From: Oceanospirillum linum
GTDB lineage: Bacteria; Pseudomonadota; Gammaproteobacteria; Pseudomonadales; Halomonadaceae
Assembly: GCF_001995095.2 (NCBI RefSeq)
Contig: NZ_MTSD02000006.1
Coordinates: 124,001 to 188,000, forward strand
DNA: 64,000 nt
Reading direction: 5' to 3'
The notes beneath the pieces are model-generated. The model was given only the letters and a program-made list of their open reading frames with translations, had not been told where the DNA came from and made no database searches. Of this stretch, positions 8,633 to 20,499 are shown one piece after another. The translations under genes were made by a program, and so were the position numbers. Every line of letters starts with the position of its first letter. The stretch's first letter is position 1.

Positions 8633-10168
8633 TTAAATCAATTTCTTACGTTCATTTGATGGCGGTATATTCATTGCTTCACGGTACTTGGCAACAGTGC
8701 GTCTTGCAACCTTGATACCTTGCTCTGCCAGCATGTTAGCGAGCTTGCTGTCACTGAAGGGCTTCCTGGGAGGCTCATCTGCGATCATTTTCTTAATCAT
8801 AGCCCGAATTGCTGTGGAAGAGGCTTCTCCGCCAGCTGTTGTGCCGACATGACTTGAGAAAAAGTACTTCAGTTCAAAAATCCCACGAGGTGTATGAATA
8901 TATTTCTGTGTCGTTACCCGGGATATCGTTGACTCATGCATTCCAATGGCGTCTGCGATGTCGTGCAGAACCAGGGGTTTCATCCCCTCTTCGCCTATCT
9001 CAAGAAATGCCTGTTGACGCTTAACAATTTCAATGCCTACCTTAAGCAGGGTTTCATTACGGCTATGCAGACTTTTCAGAAACCAGCGAGCTTCCTGGAG
9101 CTGGTTTTTCATAAAGGTGTTATCGCGGCTATTATCTGCGCGCTTGATGAGCCCTGAGTATGCCCCGTGAATTCTGATCTTAGGTGCAATATCGGGGTTC
9201 AGGTCGACTTTCCAGTGATCCTCTTCCCGGGTGACAAACAGATCCGGCGCTATATATTCTGCGTGTTCCGTTGAGATCGATGAACCTGGTTTGGGATTCA
9301 GGCTGCGAATCAGCGCAATAATTTCCTGCAGTTCAGGTTCTTTGACCCTCAGACGACGCATCAGCTGAGTGAAGTCACGACTGCCCAGCAGGTCTAAGTA
9401 CAGTGTAATCAGCTTACGGGTTTTTTCCATCAGAAAAGCACTGGTATCCAGTGTTTCCAATTGAACCAGAAGACACTCCTGAAGGTCTTTTACTCCGCAG
9501 CCAATAGGATCGAGACTCTGAATATAGCCTTGTACAGCCTGAACATCTTCTATTTCCAGTTCGTATTCACCGGATTGTAGTTCACTTCTGCTTTGCAGAC
9601 CTTCGTAGATCTCTTCGATAGGAGAGGACAGGTAGCCATCAGGGTCTATACTGTCGATAATAGCTTCAGCAATCATACGGTCCCCGGCAGGGAGACCAGA
9701 CAGATTAAGCTGCCATAGCAGATGGTCCTGCAAAGTTTCAGTGACAACACCACGCTGTTCCAGGTATGAACCGTCATCATCGCTGGGGGCGGATGACTGT
9801 GTGTAGAGACTCTCCTGGTATACATCGTCCCATCCGCTATCTACGGGAAGATCCTCAGGTATGGAATCCTGCCAGCTATCTTCAGCGGTGGCGGTGTAAC
9901 TTTCCAGTTCTGACTCCTGGGACTCAGCAGAGGTATTGCCTTCACTTTCAGGCTTACTTTGCTCCTCTTTGTTGCTGTCAGCATTGCCCTCAGTATCGCT
10001 ACCTGAGTTAAATTCATCCTCAACTTCCAGCATAGGGTTTGATTCCAGGGCTTCCTGAATCTCTTGCTGGAGGTCAAGTGTCGACAGCTGCAGCAAGCGG
10101 ATCGCTTGTTGCAATTGAGGTGTCATGGTCAGGCTTTGACCAATTTTAAGCTGTAAGGCCGGTTTCAT
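8633..10168 (-). CDS. rpoN: RNA polymerase sigma-54 factor RpoN
   Basis: The 511-residue protein has all three regions. Region I is Gln/Leu rich and activator-responsive (MTPQLQQAIRLLQL). An acidic, Ser/Glu-rich linker follows at about 50-130. The core-binding and DNA-binding regions end in the RpoN box ARRTVAKYRE near residue 495. RpoN directs transcription from -24/-12 promoters with AAA+ activators. It follows lptB by 25 bases and precedes hpf, the conserved order, linking the LPS export and nitrogen PTS blocks. Confidence 0.97.
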   Translation of the reverse strand: MKPALQLKIGQSLTMTPQLQQAIRLLQLSTLDLQQEIQEALESNPMLEVEDEFNSGSDTEGNADSNKEEQSKPESEGNTSAESQESELESYTATAEDSWQDSIPEDLPVDSGWDDVYQESLYTQSSAPSDDDGSYLEQRGVVTETLQDHLLWQLNLSGLPAGDRMIAEAIIDSIDPDGYLSSPIEEIYEGLQSRSELQSGEYELEIEDVQAVQGYIQSLDPIGCGVKDLQECLLVQLETLDTSAFLMEKTRKLITLYLDLLGSRDFTQLMRRLRVKEPELQEIIALIRSLNPKPGSSISTEHAEYIAPDLFVTREEDHWKVDLNPDIAPKIRIHGAYSGLIKRADNSRDNTFMKNQLQEARWFLKSLHSRNETLLKVGIEIVKRQQAFLEIGEEGMKPLVLHDIADAIGMHESTISRVTTQKYIHTPRGIFELKYFFSSHVGTTAGGEASSTAIRAMIKKMIADEPPRKPFSDSKLANMLAEQGIKVARRTVAKYREAMNIPPSNERKKLI

Positions 10169-10193
10169 AGGTTACGGCTTATTCCCAAAGTGG

Positions 10194-10919
10194 TTATAAC
10201 TTGAACTCGTTCCCGAGATAGACATCCCGGACCTGTTGGTTATCCATGATATTAGCTGCATCGCCTTCGGCAATAATTTGTCCTGCACTGACGATATAGG
10301 CTTTCTCACAGATATCCAAGGTTTCACGAACATTGTGATCGGTAATAAGAACACCAATATTTCGTGCCTTAAGCTGGCGAATAATCGACTTGATCTCATT
10401 CACTGAAATAGGGTCGACCCCGGCAAAAGGTTCATCCAGCAGGATAAACGAGGGCTCTGTGGCTAACGCTCTGGCAATTTCAACCCGGCGGCGCTCACCG
10501 CCAGACAGACTCATTCCCAGGCTTTTTCGGATATGAGTAATACTAAATTCGTTGAGCAGGCGTTCCAAATGCTCTTTGCGCGCTTTTTTGGTGAGGCCTT
10601 TTCGGGTTTCCAGAATACCCAGAATATTGTCTTCAACAGAGAGTTTACGGAAAATGGAGGCTTCCTGAGGTAGGTAGCCAACCCCTTTCTGTGCCCTACC
10701 GTGCATGGGTAAAGGTGTTATATCCTCTCCGTCCAGCGTAACGTATCCTGCATCGGAGCGAACTAAGCCGACTATCATATAAAAGGATGTCGTTTTACCT
10801 GCGCCATTTGGTCCCAGCAAACCGACAACCTGACCCTGGTTAACCTCAAGACTGATATCTTTGACAACCTGGCGTTTTTTATAGCTTTTTGCCAGATGAC
10901 CGGCCTTCAGTGTTTTCAT
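10194..10919 (-). CDS. lptB: LPS export ABC transporter ATPase LptB
   Basis: This 241-residue ABC ATPase has Walker [10 protein letters not shown] (36-44), the signature [15 protein letters not shown], and Walker [14 protein letters not shown]. LptB powers extraction of LPS from the inner membrane with LptF and LptG (not in this window) and LptC. Its ATG overlaps the lptA stop by ATGA, indicating translational coupling. Confidence 0.97.
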   Translation of the reverse strand: MKTLKAGHLAKSYKKRQVVKDISLEVNQGQVVGLLGPNGAGKTTSFYMIVGLVRSDAGYVTLDGEDITPLPMHGRAQKGVGYLPQEASIFRKLSVEDNILGILETRKGLTKKARKEHLERLLNEFSITHIRKSLGMSLSGGERRRVEIARALATEPSFILLDEPFAGVDPISVNEIKSIIRQLKARNIGVLITDHNVRETLDICEKAYIVSAGQIIAEGDAANIMDNQQVRDVYLGNEFKL

Positions 10920-11488
10920 TGTGCCTGCTCACCTTCACCCGGAAACAGAATGATTTTTACCCGGCCATCCGTTGACTGTTCATTTTGTGTTTTATTCTGT
11001 CCCCAGGCCTGAATACGCTTACTTTGCAGGTGATAACGAATACGTTCACCGCTGAAGCTGTCCTGGCCATTTTCCAGCTCAGCCTGATGGGTTAACTCAA
11101 CCTGCTGTTGTGATGCAAGGTAGTCAATTTTCATCGCATAGGCTTTAACAATAGGGTCTTCTGGCTTAGGTTGTTGCTGCAGGTAAACGCGATCATTGAG
11201 GCCTTCGGCAATAATTTTGTCAATTTCGCCGTCTGATCTGCGATAAACAGTTACTTTATGGGCTTTAACCCTGAGACTACCTTGCTCTATTTCAACCTTA
11301 CCTGTGTAAATAGCGGTGCCTTGGTCAGGGTTAAACTCAGCATTTTGTGCTAATACGCTGATGGGTTGTTGGGCGTCATTTTCCAGTGCTGATGCAGGTG
11401 TAAATGCAAGACCTGTCATGATCAGCAGTAAGAGCCGATAGAATGCCTTAGTAAAGAAACGGGATAAATGACGAATAGGTTGTGCCAT
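10916..11488 (-). CDS. lptA: Periplasmic LPS transport protein LptA
   Basis: The 190-residue protein has an N-terminal hydrophobic signal segment (about residues 13-33, [16 protein letters not shown]) followed by the OstA/LptA beta-jellyroll repeat region ([22 protein letters not shown]). LptA oligomers bridge LptC and LptD to carry LPS across the periplasm. Two bases separate it from lptC, and it overlaps lptB. Confidence 0.94.
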   Translation of the reverse strand: MAQPIRHLSRFFTKAFYRLLLLIMTGLAFTPASALENDAQQPISVLAQNAEFNPDQGTAIYTGKVEIEQGSLRVKAHKVTVYRRSDGEIDKIIAEGLNDRVYLQQQPKPEDPIVKAYAMKIDYLASQQQVELTHQAELENGQDSFSGERIRYHLQSKRIQAWGQNKTQNEQSTDGRVKIILFPGEGEQAQ

Positions 11489-11490
11489 GC

Positions 11491-12153
11491 TTATTTATCC
11501 TGTTGTGATTCCGGTACATTAGTTCTTTGGATCAGGGGCAGGCTTTGCTTCTGATAAAGGCTTTTGACCTGGTTTTTTAGCGTGATTTGGTTGGTCGTCA
11601 GATCAGCAAATAAGCCTATGGCGGAAGTCATGCCTTCCTGAGTGATAATCTTGATGGCCTTGTCTGTTGTTACCTGGTTTTTGTCCATATCAATATTCAG
11701 CTGTTCCGTGCTCAGCTGCATATCAACAGGAGCCTCAATCGTAGCATCTGACAGGTTTTCTGCCGATATCTGCCAGACTATAACATTTTGATTTAATTGA
11801 AAATGACTGCCGTCACCTTCGACTAAACCAGAATTGGCCATCGCTTGCCACTGAGGCATACCAGTGCTTCCATAACTGATGATCTCAGGGTTGACCAGCG
11901 CCGTTTCTTCAATATCAGGATAGTGCAGCAGGCGTTCACTCCTGAGTGAACGACTTAGTACACCATCGGCGTTATACTCCAGAAAGGTGCTGTTAACCGT
12001 ATAGTAGTCTGGCTCAGATGGGGCATCAGGCAGATCGGAAAACAGGTCAAAAGACTGAGGGCGTTGTACGTCAAGGAAATGTACTGCAACGCCCAGAGCC
12101 ATAAGACCAATAAGGCTGATAAAACGTTTTTTCAGACGTTTACCAAATAGCAT
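11491..12153 (-). CDS. lptC: LPS export protein LptC
   Basis: I place the start at the ATG at 12153 (MLFGKRLKKRF), giving 220 residues. A longer frame to 12225 would run into kdsC and adds no conserved sequence. A single transmembrane segment (about 11-27, ISLIGLMALGVAVHFL) is followed by a periplasmic jellyroll domain with SEPDYYTVNSTFLEYNADG, the family start. LptC anchors the inner-membrane end of the LPS bridge. It begins 2 bases after the kdsC stop. Confidence 0.93.
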   Translation of the reverse strand: MLFGKRLKKRFISLIGLMALGVAVHFLDVQRPQSFDLFSDLPDAPSEPDYYTVNSTFLEYNADGVLSRSLRSERLLHYPDIEETALVNPEIISYGSTGMPQWQAMANSGLVEGDGSHFQLNQNVIVWQISAENLSDATIEAPVDMQLSTEQLNIDMDKNQVTTDKAIKIITQEGMTSAIGLFADLTTNQITLKNQVKSLYQKQSLPLIQRTNVPESQQDK

Positions 12154-12155
12154 TT

Positions 12156-12695
12156 TCAGCAACCCAGAATATAGTAATCGAGAGCGTCCTGTAGGGTTCC
12201 CTGCGCTTGCATGATGAAGTCGCAAACTTCACGAACGGCACCCTGCCCACCTTTTCGATTGGTACACATGTCCGCATGCTGAACCATATATTCAGGCGCA
12301 TTGGGCACGGTAATACCCAGTCCAGAGGCTTTGATTGCAGCAAGGTCCGGCAGGTCATCGCCGCAATAGGCTATTTTTGACCAGTCCAGGCGCTTATTCT
12401 CTTTTATTGTTTTCAGGGCTGCCAATTTGTCCTCGCGGCCCTGGAATAACGTTTTAATTCCCAGCGCCTGAGCCCGCAGCTCAACCATCTTAGAGCGTCG
12501 GCCGGTGATAATTGCAACTTCAACACCGCTGGCCTGCAGCATTTTGATGCCATGACCATCAAGGCTGTTGAATACCTTACTCTCACTGCCATCGGCATGA
12601 AAGTAAAGGCTACCGTCCGTGAGCACACCATCGACGTCCAGTACCAGAAGGCGGATAGAACGGGCTTTATCTTTGGGTGTGTCGATATATGACAT
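12156..12695 (-). CDS. kdsC: 3-deoxy-D-manno-octulosonate 8-phosphate phosphatase KdsC
   Basis: The 179-residue HAD-family protein has the nucleophile motif LDVDGVLTDG near residue 20 and the late motif GDDLPDLAAI. It removes phosphate from Kdo-8-phosphate during Kdo synthesis for LPS. The ATG at 12695 (MSYIDTP) is preferred over an in-frame TTG four codons upstream because GGAGC is correctly spaced before it. It lies between kdsD and lptC in the usual order. Confidence 0.95.
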   Translation of the reverse strand: MSYIDTPKDKARSIRLLVLDVDGVLTDGSLYFHADGSESKVFNSLDGHGIKMLQASGVEVAIITGRRSKMVELRAQALGIKTLFQGREDKLAALKTIKENKRLDWSKIAYCGDDLPDLAAIKASGLGITVPNAPEYMVQHADMCTNRKGGQGAVREVCDFIMQAQGTLQDALDYYILGC

Positions 12696-12805
12696 AAGAA
12701 GCTCCAAAAATGGCTCTGAATTCTGTGCTATGACAGAAGGGCTTTATACCTGGATTTAAGTCACGTGAGAGATTTAAATCACGCGAGGCCTGAGTGACGA
12801 CCGGT

Positions 12806-13771
12806 TTAAATAACGCCTGCCCGCAGCAAGTCATGCATATTAAGAGCACCAACAGGGCGACCCTCAGTATCTGTCACTAAGAGTGCATTAATTTTTTTCT
12901 GCTGCATGATTTCTACGGCTTCAGCTGCAAGCTGTTCTGCTGAAACGGTTACAGGGCTAGCCGTCATTACATCATCCACGATGACCCTGTGGATATCTAA
13001 ACCTTGGTCTAGCGTCCGGCGAAGATCACCATCGGTATAAATACCGGACAGCTGGCCCTGTTCAGAAACAACGCCTGCCATGCCGAGCCCTTTTTGGGTT
13101 ATTTCCAGTAAAACTGTTTGCAGGACTGTTCCTGTTTTGACCAGTGGCAGGCGGTCTTCGGTATGCATGATGTCGGCTACTTTCAGAAGCAAGCGGCGTC
13201 CCAGACTGCCACCGGGGTGAGAAAATGCAAAATCCTCCGGACTGAACCCTCTGGCTTCAAGAAGCGCTATAGCCAATGCATCCCCCATGACCAGCGCTGC
13301 TGTAGTGCTGGACGTTGGCGCAAGATCTAATGGGCAGGCTTCCTGTTTTATATCAATAAACAGATGGGCTTCTGAGAACTTTGCAAGGGTCGAACTCTTT
13401 GAACCGGTAATGCTGATCAAAGGAATTGCCTGACGCTTCAGAAGTGGAAGTAGAGTCGTGACTTCTGAGGTTTCACCGGAGTTTGACAGGGCGATAACAA
13501 CATCCCCACGGGTGATCATGCCCAGGTCACCATGGCTTGCTTCACCGGGATGAACAAAAAAAGCAGGGGTACCGGTGGAGGCCAGTGTAGCGGCAATTTT
13601 GTTCCCAATATGGCCGGATTTCCCCATGCCAGTGACAACAACTCTGCCGCTGCATGTTAGCAGCAGTTCGCAGGCATTCGTAAAGTTTGCATCAAGGTGG
13701 CGGGCCTGAGCAGTAACAGCTTCGGCTTCCAGTTTAATGGTTCGCTGTGCGGAGGTGATATAGTCATGCAT
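12806..13771 (-). CDS. kdsD: Arabinose-5-phosphate isomerase KdsD
   Basis: The 321-residue protein has an N-terminal SIS sugar isomerase domain (about 35-175; GMGKSGHIGNKIAATLASTG and SNSGETSE) and two C-terminal CBS domains (about 200-320). It converts ribulose-5-phosphate to arabinose-5-phosphate, the first committed step of Kdo synthesis. It starts 13 bases after the antiporter gene, as in E. coli yrbG-kdsD-kdsC-lptC-lptA-lptB. Confidence 0.96.
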   Translation of the reverse strand: MHDYITSAQRTIKLEAEAVTAQARHLDANFTNACELLLTCSGRVVVTGMGKSGHIGNKIAATLASTGTPAFFVHPGEASHGDLGMITRGDVVIALSNSGETSEVTTLLPLLKRQAIPLISITGSKSSTLAKFSEAHLFIDIKQEACPLDLAPTSSTTAALVMGDALAIALLEARGFSPEDFAFSHPGGSLGRRLLLKVADIMHTEDRLPLVKTGTVLQTVLLEITQKGLGMAGVVSEQGQLSGIYTDGDLRRTLDQGLDIHRVIVDDVMTASPVTVSAEQLAAEAVEIMQQKKINALLVTDTEGRPVGALNMHDLLRAGVI

Positions 13772-13784
13772 GAAGAGGTCTCCG

Positions 13785-14744
13785 TCAGATTGCAGCCAGA
13801 TAAACGGTATAGAGATAACCGATATAAATAAGACTCAGAATGCCGCCTTCCAGGCGGTTCAGCTTGCCTTTTTTACGCATAATAACGATAAGAGCGGCCA
13901 CCAGCAGGGTAAGACCTGCCATTGTGAGGTAATCGCGCCCCATCACGTCTGGGTCAATAACCACTGTTGCAAAGAAACCCGGAACCGGCAATACAGCAAG
14001 CAGATTGAAAATATTTGAGCCAACAACGTTACCTAGGGCGATTTCATGATGACGTTTAAGTGCACTGGCAACACTTGCGGCCAATTCAGGCAGGCTGGTG
14101 CCAATAGCAACAATCGTGAGGCCGATAATGACATCGCTGATGCCGAAAGATGTTGCAATATTGATGGCGCCCCAGACCAGCATGCGTGAGCTGCCAATCA
14201 GAAGTGCCAGACCCAGCAGCAGCCAGAAAATTGCTTTTCCCTGGGGCATATCCGGGATCTCTTCCTCCTGGTCTGCCATCGAATCAGAGTCACCTTTAAA
14301 TAACCACAGCAGACTAAGCACCAGAGCAGCCACCAGAATCAGAGAGTCAACAAGGGTGATCTGACCGTCGATCATGACGGCTCCTGCCAGGAGTGTAATA
14401 CCAAGCAGTAAGGGAATCTCTTTACGCATCAGTTTCATATTGATGGGCAGAGGTGCAATTAATGCTGTAATACCGAGCACAAGACCTATATTGGCGATGT
14501 TTGAGCCAAGGGCATTACCTACGGCAAGTCCCGGATTACCTCCGATAGCGGCGATAGCTGACACCAGTATTTCAGGCGCAGAAGTCCCGATGGATACTAT
14601 AGTCATACCTATCAGCATAGGTGACATGCCAAGATTTTTTGCTGTTGCAGCGGCGCCGGCAATAAAGCGGTCGGCACTCCAAACCAGCAGAGCTAAGCCA
14701 ATAATCAAAGCAGCTATTGAAAAGGGGAGTGTTTCGGGAATCAT
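13785..14744 (-). CDS. yrbG: Calcium/sodium antiporter family protein (YrbG)
   Basis: This 319-residue polytopic membrane protein has two inverted Na+/Ca2+ exchanger repeats, each with the alpha-repeat signature: GTSAPEILVSAIAA (about 53-66) and GTSLPELAASVASAL (about 215-229). About ten transmembrane segments are visible. Members exchange cations across the inner membrane; the ion is not proved for E. coli YrbG in vivo. It heads the kds-lpt operon and is divergent from mla. Confidence 0.93.
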   Translation of the reverse strand: MIPETLPFSIAALIIGLALLVWSADRFIAGAAATAKNLGMSPMLIGMTIVSIGTSAPEILVSAIAAIGGNPGLAVGNALGSNIANIGLVLGITALIAPLPINMKLMRKEIPLLLGITLLAGAVMIDGQITLVDSLILVAALVLSLLWLFKGDSDSMADQEEEIPDMPQGKAIFWLLLGLALLIGSSRMLVWGAINIATSFGISDVIIGLTIVAIGTSLPELAASVASALKRHHEIALGNVVGSNIFNLLAVLPVPGFFATVVIDPDVMGRDYLTMAGLTLLVAALIVIMRKKGKLNRLEGGILSLIYIGYLYTVYLAAI

Positions 14745-14864
14745 AAGGCCTGTTTAATTCAGTTAAGTGTCGGGGGGGGCAATTAAAGAAGTTACGGTGG
14801 CCGAATGCAAGTCTGAAATTGTGAAACCTGCGTATAGAGTTGTAATGAAAGAGGGATGCATAAA

Positions 14865-14892
14865 TTGATAAAGTGATCAATAAAACGATACT
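14865..14892 (+). promoter_or_regulatory. Candidate sigma-70 promoter for the mla operon
   Basis: TTGATA and GATACT are spaced by 16 bases, about 90 bases before mlaF in the divergent yrbG-mlaF gap. They match consensus at 5 and 4 of 6 positions. This is a pattern match only. Confidence 0.35.
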
Positions 14893-14982
14893 GATTAATA
14901 TGAAAGCTGTATTTCTTTGCCCTCTACGGTAAAGTTCAGCCTTCTTAAAATTGCACATTTCGTACAGGGTTTCTTATTTAAT

Positions 14983-15807
14983 ATGTCTGATACTGCCAAT
15001 TTGGTTGAGATCAACGGGCTCACATTTTTGCGTGAGAAGCGTGCGATTTTTTCAGATCTGAGTCTGCGTATACCTAAAGGGAAGATCACCGCTATTATGG
15101 GGCCCAGCGGAACCGGTAAAACCACCTTGCTTCGCCTGATAGGGGGGCAGCTGAAGCCCGATCAGGGTAATGTTGTTGTTGATGGTCTCGGAGTGCCGGG
15201 GTTGAGCCGTAAGCAGTTGTTTGAACTTCGTCAGCGAATGGGAATGCTTTTTCAGAGTGGTGCACTTTTTTCTGAACTCAGTGTTTTTGAAAACGTTGCT
15301 TTTCCTTTGAGGGTTCATACGTCACTGCCAGACGATATGATACGGGATCTGGTACTGATTAAACTTGAGTCAGTTGGTCTGCGTGGTGCCCGTGATTTAA
15401 TGCCCTCGGAGCTTTCGGGCGGTATGGGCAGACGTGTAGCTCTGGCTCGTGCTATTGCGCTGGATCCTGAACTTATGATGTATGACGAGCCTTTTGTAGG
15501 GCAGGATCCTATAACGCTTGGGGTTTTGGTGAAACTGATTCGTCAGCTGAATGATGCACTTAATATGACAACAGTGCTTGTTTCCCATGATATTGATGAG
15601 TGTCTGAGTATTGCGGACCATGTTTGTGTGCTGAGCGGTGGGCAGGTATTGGTGGAAGGAACCCCTGAAGAGATTCTTAAAAGTGACCTGGCTGAAGTAA
15701 AACAGTTTATACAGGGGTTGCCGGACGGTCCGGTGCCTTTCAGGTATCCGGCGAGTGATTTTGCTGAGGATATTCTATTCGCCGGTAAGAGTGGAGTGTC
15801 AGTGTAA
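14983..15807 (+). CDS. mlaF: Phospholipid transport ABC ATPase MlaF
   Basis: The protein has 274 residues from the ATG at 14983 ([11 protein letters not shown]); the frame is open further upstream but that part is not conserved. It has Walker [10 protein letters not shown], signature [15 protein letters not shown] (the GMGRR variant is typical of MlaF), and Walker [13 protein letters not shown]. MlaF drives the MlaFEDB complex, which moves phospholipids between inner and outer membrane to maintain lipid asymmetry. The stop overlaps the mlaE start by one base. Confidence 0.96.
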   Translation: MSDTANLVEINGLTFLREKRAIFSDLSLRIPKGKITAIMGPSGTGKTTLLRLIGGQLKPDQGNVVVDGLGVPGLSRKQLFELRQRMGMLFQSGALFSELSVFENVAFPLRVHTSLPDDMIRDLVLIKLESVGLRGARDLMPSELSGGMGRRVALARAIALDPELMMYDEPFVGQDPITLGVLVKLIRQLNDALNMTTVLVSHDIDECLSIADHVCVLSGGQVLVEGTPEEILKSDLAEVKQFIQGLPDGPVPFRYPASDFAEDILFAGKSGVSV

Positions 15808-16589
15808 TGCTGGATTGGTTGCAACATATAGGTCATAGAGTGCTTTCCGTTGTTGCCGGGTTAGGCCGTTCAGCACAGCTTCTGATAGCGGCGCTTTTTG
15901 GGGTTGGCTATGTTCTGAAAAATTTCCGACTCCTGGTTAAGCAGGTCTATGTAACAGGGGTTTTATCCATCGCCATTATTGGCGTGTCCGGCCTTTTTAT
16001 CGGTATGGTTCTTGGGCTTCAGGGATATTCTATTCTGGTAGATTTTGGCGCTGAAGAAGCATTGGGGCAGATGGTTGCACTGACGCTGCTTCGTGAGCTG
16101 AGTCCTGTTGTTGCTGCATTACTATTTGCGGGACGTGCCGGCTCTGCCCTCACAGCAGAGATCGGTCTGATGAAAGCAACAGAGCAATTAGCCAGTATGG
16201 AAATGATCGGTGTCGATCCGATTAAGCGGGTTATTGCACCGCGCCTTTATGCCGGGATTATCGCGTTACCGCTTTTGTGTATTTTGTTTAGCGTGGTTGG
16301 TGTCTGGGGTGGCATGTTGGTTGGTGTGGAATGGCTTGGGGTTTTTGAAGGCTCCTACTGGGGTAATATGCAGGCCTCGGTTAGCTTTATTCATGATGTC
16401 TTAAATGGTGTGATTAAAAGTGTTGTCTTTGCTTTTGTCGTGACCTGGATCGCTGTTTTTCAGGGCTATGACCTGGAGCCAACATCAGAGGGTATCAGTC
16501 GTGCAACGACTAAAACGGTGGTGCATGGCTCGCTGGCAGTATTGGGGCTGGACTTTGTTTTGACTGCATTAATGTTTGGGGATTTTTGA
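15807..16589 (+). CDS. mlaE: Phospholipid transport permease MlaE
   Basis: The 260-residue permease is of standard length, with about five or six transmembrane segments and the conserved block [19 protein letters not shown] followed by [11 protein letters not shown]. It forms the membrane dimer of the Mla ABC complex. It is translationally coupled to mlaF (TAATG), and mlaD starts within 2 bases of its stop. Confidence 0.96.
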   Translation: MLDWLQHIGHRVLSVVAGLGRSAQLLIAALFGVGYVLKNFRLLVKQVYVTGVLSIAIIGVSGLFIGMVLGLQGYSILVDFGAEEALGQMVALTLLRELSPVVAALLFAGRAGSALTAEIGLMKATEQLASMEMIGVDPIKRVIAPRLYAGIIALPLLCILFSVVGVWGGMLVGVEWLGVFEGSYWGNMQASVSFIHDVLNGVIKSVVFAFVVTWIAVFQGYDLEPTSEGISRATTKTVVHGSLAVLGLDFVLTALMFGDF

Positions 16590-16590
16590 T

Positions 16591-17055
16591 ATGACAACTC
16601 GTTGGATCGAGATCAGTGTGGGTGGCTTTGTCATCGCAGGTTCTCTGGCATTATTACTTCTGGCCTTTAAGGTCAGCGGACTTGACCTGAGTAGCGATGA
16701 TAAAAACGCTTATACGGTTTATGCTCACTTCAATAACATTGGTGGCTTGAAGCCCAGAGCTAAAGTTACCATGGCGGGTGTTACCATAGGCCGTGTTTCC
16801 GCCGTGGAAATCGATTCACAGTGGTATGATGCCAAAGTGACACTGAAAATTGATAACAGTATGCGAAATAAGTTGTCCACGGATACAACGGCTATGATTC
16901 TTACCTCCGGGCTTTTGGGGGAGAACTACATTGGCTTGGTTGTCGGTGCGGAAGAAGAGATGTTGGCTGATGGCGGTGAGATACGGGATACTCAGCCAGC
17001 ACTCGTGCTGGAAGATCTGATTGGAAAATTCCTTTCCAGTATGGGTAAAGAGTAA
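16591..17055 (+). CDS. mlaD: MCE-domain lipid-binding protein MlaD
   Basis: The protein has 154 residues, starting at MTTRWIEISVGGFV immediately after mlaE. One N-terminal transmembrane helix (about 8-28) anchors a periplasmic MCE domain (about 38-118; FNNIGGLKPRAKVTMAGVTIGRV and SGLLGENYIGL). MlaD forms a hexameric ring that channels lipid between MlaFE and MlaC. Confidence 0.95.
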   Translation: MTTRWIEISVGGFVIAGSLALLLLAFKVSGLDLSSDDKNAYTVYAHFNNIGGLKPRAKVTMAGVTIGRVSAVEIDSQWYDAKVTLKIDNSMRNKLSTDTTAMILTSGLLGENYIGLVVGAEEEMLADGGEIRDTQPALVLEDLIGKFLSSMGKE

Positions 17056-17120
17056 GCACCATCGGTTCACATATAAATCCGGTTCTTTCCGGAAATAAGA
17101 TAAATCTAAAGAGTTAAATT

Positions 17121-17786
17121 ATGCTGACGCAGCGATCTATATTCGGTTTTTTGGCATCTGTAGTTCTGGTGCTTGCTGTGGTTATGCCTGCCAGAGCGGT
17201 TGTCGAAACACCAAAAGACGTGGTAACCCGAACGGCCAATGAGTTATTGGGTATTATTGAAGAAGCTCGTATCTACTACGATGAAAACCCTCAGCGCTTT
17301 TATGACAATGTTGAGCAAATTCTGGCGCCTGCTATCGATATGCGTCGTTTTGCTGCAGGTGTAATGGCTAAATACTACCGGGTTGCGACCAAGGATCAGC
17401 GTCGCCGGTTTCTGGATGTGTTCAAGGGCAGTATGATCCGGACTTATGCTAAAGGACTGCTGGCTTTTTCCAATGAAGAGATTCGGGTGTTGGAGCCCAA
17501 AGGGCCATCCCGTGACCCTGACCGTGATACGGTGGAGATGGAAATAGTGGCGGTTGATGGAACCGTTTACCCTATTATCTACTCCATGCGTAAAGGAAAT
17601 GATGGCCTCTGGCGTATTACCAATGTAACGGTCAACGGTATTAATCTTGGACTGACATTCCGCAATCAGTTTGATAGTGCAATGCAGGCCCATAACCGCG
17701 ATTTTGACTATGTCATTGAGAACTGGCTGAAAAGTGATTCTGCCTCTGTCATTTCAGGGGATTCCGCTGAAGAAGCGAGCGAGTAA
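17121..17786 (+). CDS. mlaC: Periplasmic phospholipid-binding protein MlaC
   Basis: The 221-residue protein has an N-terminal signal peptide ending near PARA (residues about 22-26) and the Ttg2/MlaC domain with the segment MRRFAAGVMAKYYRVATKDQRRRF. It shuttles phospholipid between the MlaA-OmpC complex at the outer membrane and MlaD. It is the fourth gene of the mla operon, with a 65-base gap before it. Confidence 0.95.
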   Translation: MLTQRSIFGFLASVVLVLAVVMPARAVVETPKDVVTRTANELLGIIEEARIYYDENPQRFYDNVEQILAPAIDMRRFAAGVMAKYYRVATKDQRRRFLDVFKGSMIRTYAKGLLAFSNEEIRVLEPKGPSRDPDRDTVEMEIVAVDGTVYPIIYSMRKGNDGLWRITNVTVNGINLGLTFRNQFDSAMQAHNRDFDYVIENWLKSDSASVISGDSAEEASE

Positions 17787-17788
17787 CG

Positions 17789-18133
17789 ATGAAGCCGTGT
17801 GCAGAAAAGAACCAGAGAGCGACCATCGTCACTAGCCCGTCTGGAGTGTTACAGGTGAGTGGTGTGTTGGATTTTTCAACAATTTTACCACTGCGGAAAC
17901 AGGGTGAACTTCTGATAGTGGAAGGGCCTGAAAGTATTGAAGTGGACTTTTCTGGTGTTCATGCATCGGGTAGTGCTGCGGTTTCACTGATGATGTGTTG
18001 GCTGCGAGCTGCCTGTCGGGCTGATAAAGCGATTCATTTCACGGGAGTACCAGACCTTCTTGAGCGGATTATCGCGGTATCGGGTCTTTCCGGTCACCTT
18101 TCTTTTGAGCGCCCCCACCGCTGTTGTGAATAG
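17789..18133 (+). CDS. mlaB: STAS-domain protein MlaB
   Basis: This small cytoplasmic protein of 114 residues has a STAS fold (VDFSGVHASGSAAVSLMMCWLRAA). MlaB binds MlaF and is needed for activity and stability of the transporter. It starts 2 bases after the mlaC stop. Low sequence conservation is normal in this family, and the position in the operon makes the call firm. Confidence 0.9.
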   Translation: MKPCAEKNQRATIVTSPSGVLQVSGVLDFSTILPLRKQGELLIVEGPESIEVDFSGVHASGSAAVSLMMCWLRAACRADKAIHFTGVPDLLERIIAVSGLSGHLSFERPHRCCE

Positions 18134-18276
18134 TGTTCATCTGAAATGATTAGGGGCAAAAATCGCCTTTTGTCCTCTTTTCTAATAATATTGTCCTCTT
18201 AGCTTTATCAAGCGTGTGTCATCACCAAAGCTCATCTCTTTATCAGATGGCGCTTAACCCAAACGCGGAGACAAAA

Positions 18277-19825
<1,549 letters not shown>

Positions 19826-19843
19826 CAGGTTTTATTCATTACT

Positions 19844-20491
19844 ATGAGCCAATCGCAAGAGCCACAACAACTGATTATCGCTCTGTCAAAGGGGCGTATT
19901 CTTGATGAGACTCTGCCGCTTTTTGAGCAGGCAGGGATCTATCCGCTGGAAGATGTCCGTAAAAGCCGGAAACTGATTTTCGATACCAATCTGGATCATG
20001 TGAAACTGATCATTATTCGTGCCACGGATGTTCCGACCTATGTTGAACTGGGGGCTGCTGATATGGGCGTTTCCGGTAAAGATGTACTGATGGAGCATGG
20101 TGCCAAGGGTATCTATGAGCCACTGGATCTGAATATTGCCCGCTGTCGTCTGATGACGGCAGGTATGAAGGGGCAAAAACGACCGGAAGGTCGTATACGT
20201 GTCGCGACTAAATTTATCAATGTTGCCAAACGGTATTATGCTGAACAGGGTGTTCAGGCTGACCTGATTAAACTTTACGGTGGCATGGAACTGGCACCTA
20301 TCATGGATCTGGCCGATGAAATTGTTGATATCGTAGATACCGGCAACACATTGAAAGCCAATGGTCTGGAAGCCCGTGAAGATATCGCACCCATCAGCAC
20401 CCGATTGGTGGTTAGTCAGGGCGCGATGAAAATGAAGCATCAGCTCATACAGCCTATTATCGAGCAATTGCGTTCTGCCGTTAACGGGTAA
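19844..20491 (+). CDS. hisG: ATP phosphoribosyltransferase, short form HisG
   Basis: At 215 residues the protein is the short HisG form, lacking the C-terminal regulatory domain of the ~300-residue long form. It has [14 protein letters not shown] and the PRPP-binding region [13 protein letters not shown]. Short HisG requires HisZ for activity and histidine feedback; hisZ is not in this window. HisG joins ATP and PRPP in the first step of histidine synthesis. It starts 18 bases after murA. Confidence 0.96.
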   Translation: MSQSQEPQQLIIALSKGRILDETLPLFEQAGIYPLEDVRKSRKLIFDTNLDHVKLIIIRATDVPTYVELGAADMGVSGKDVLMEHGAKGIYEPLDLNIARCRLMTAGMKGQKRPEGRIRVATKFINVAKRYYAEQGVQADLIKLYGGMELAPIMDLADEIVDIVDTGNTLKANGLEAREDIAPISTRLVVSQGAMKMKHQLIQPIIEQLRSAVNG

Positions 20492-20499
20492 GACGTAAA

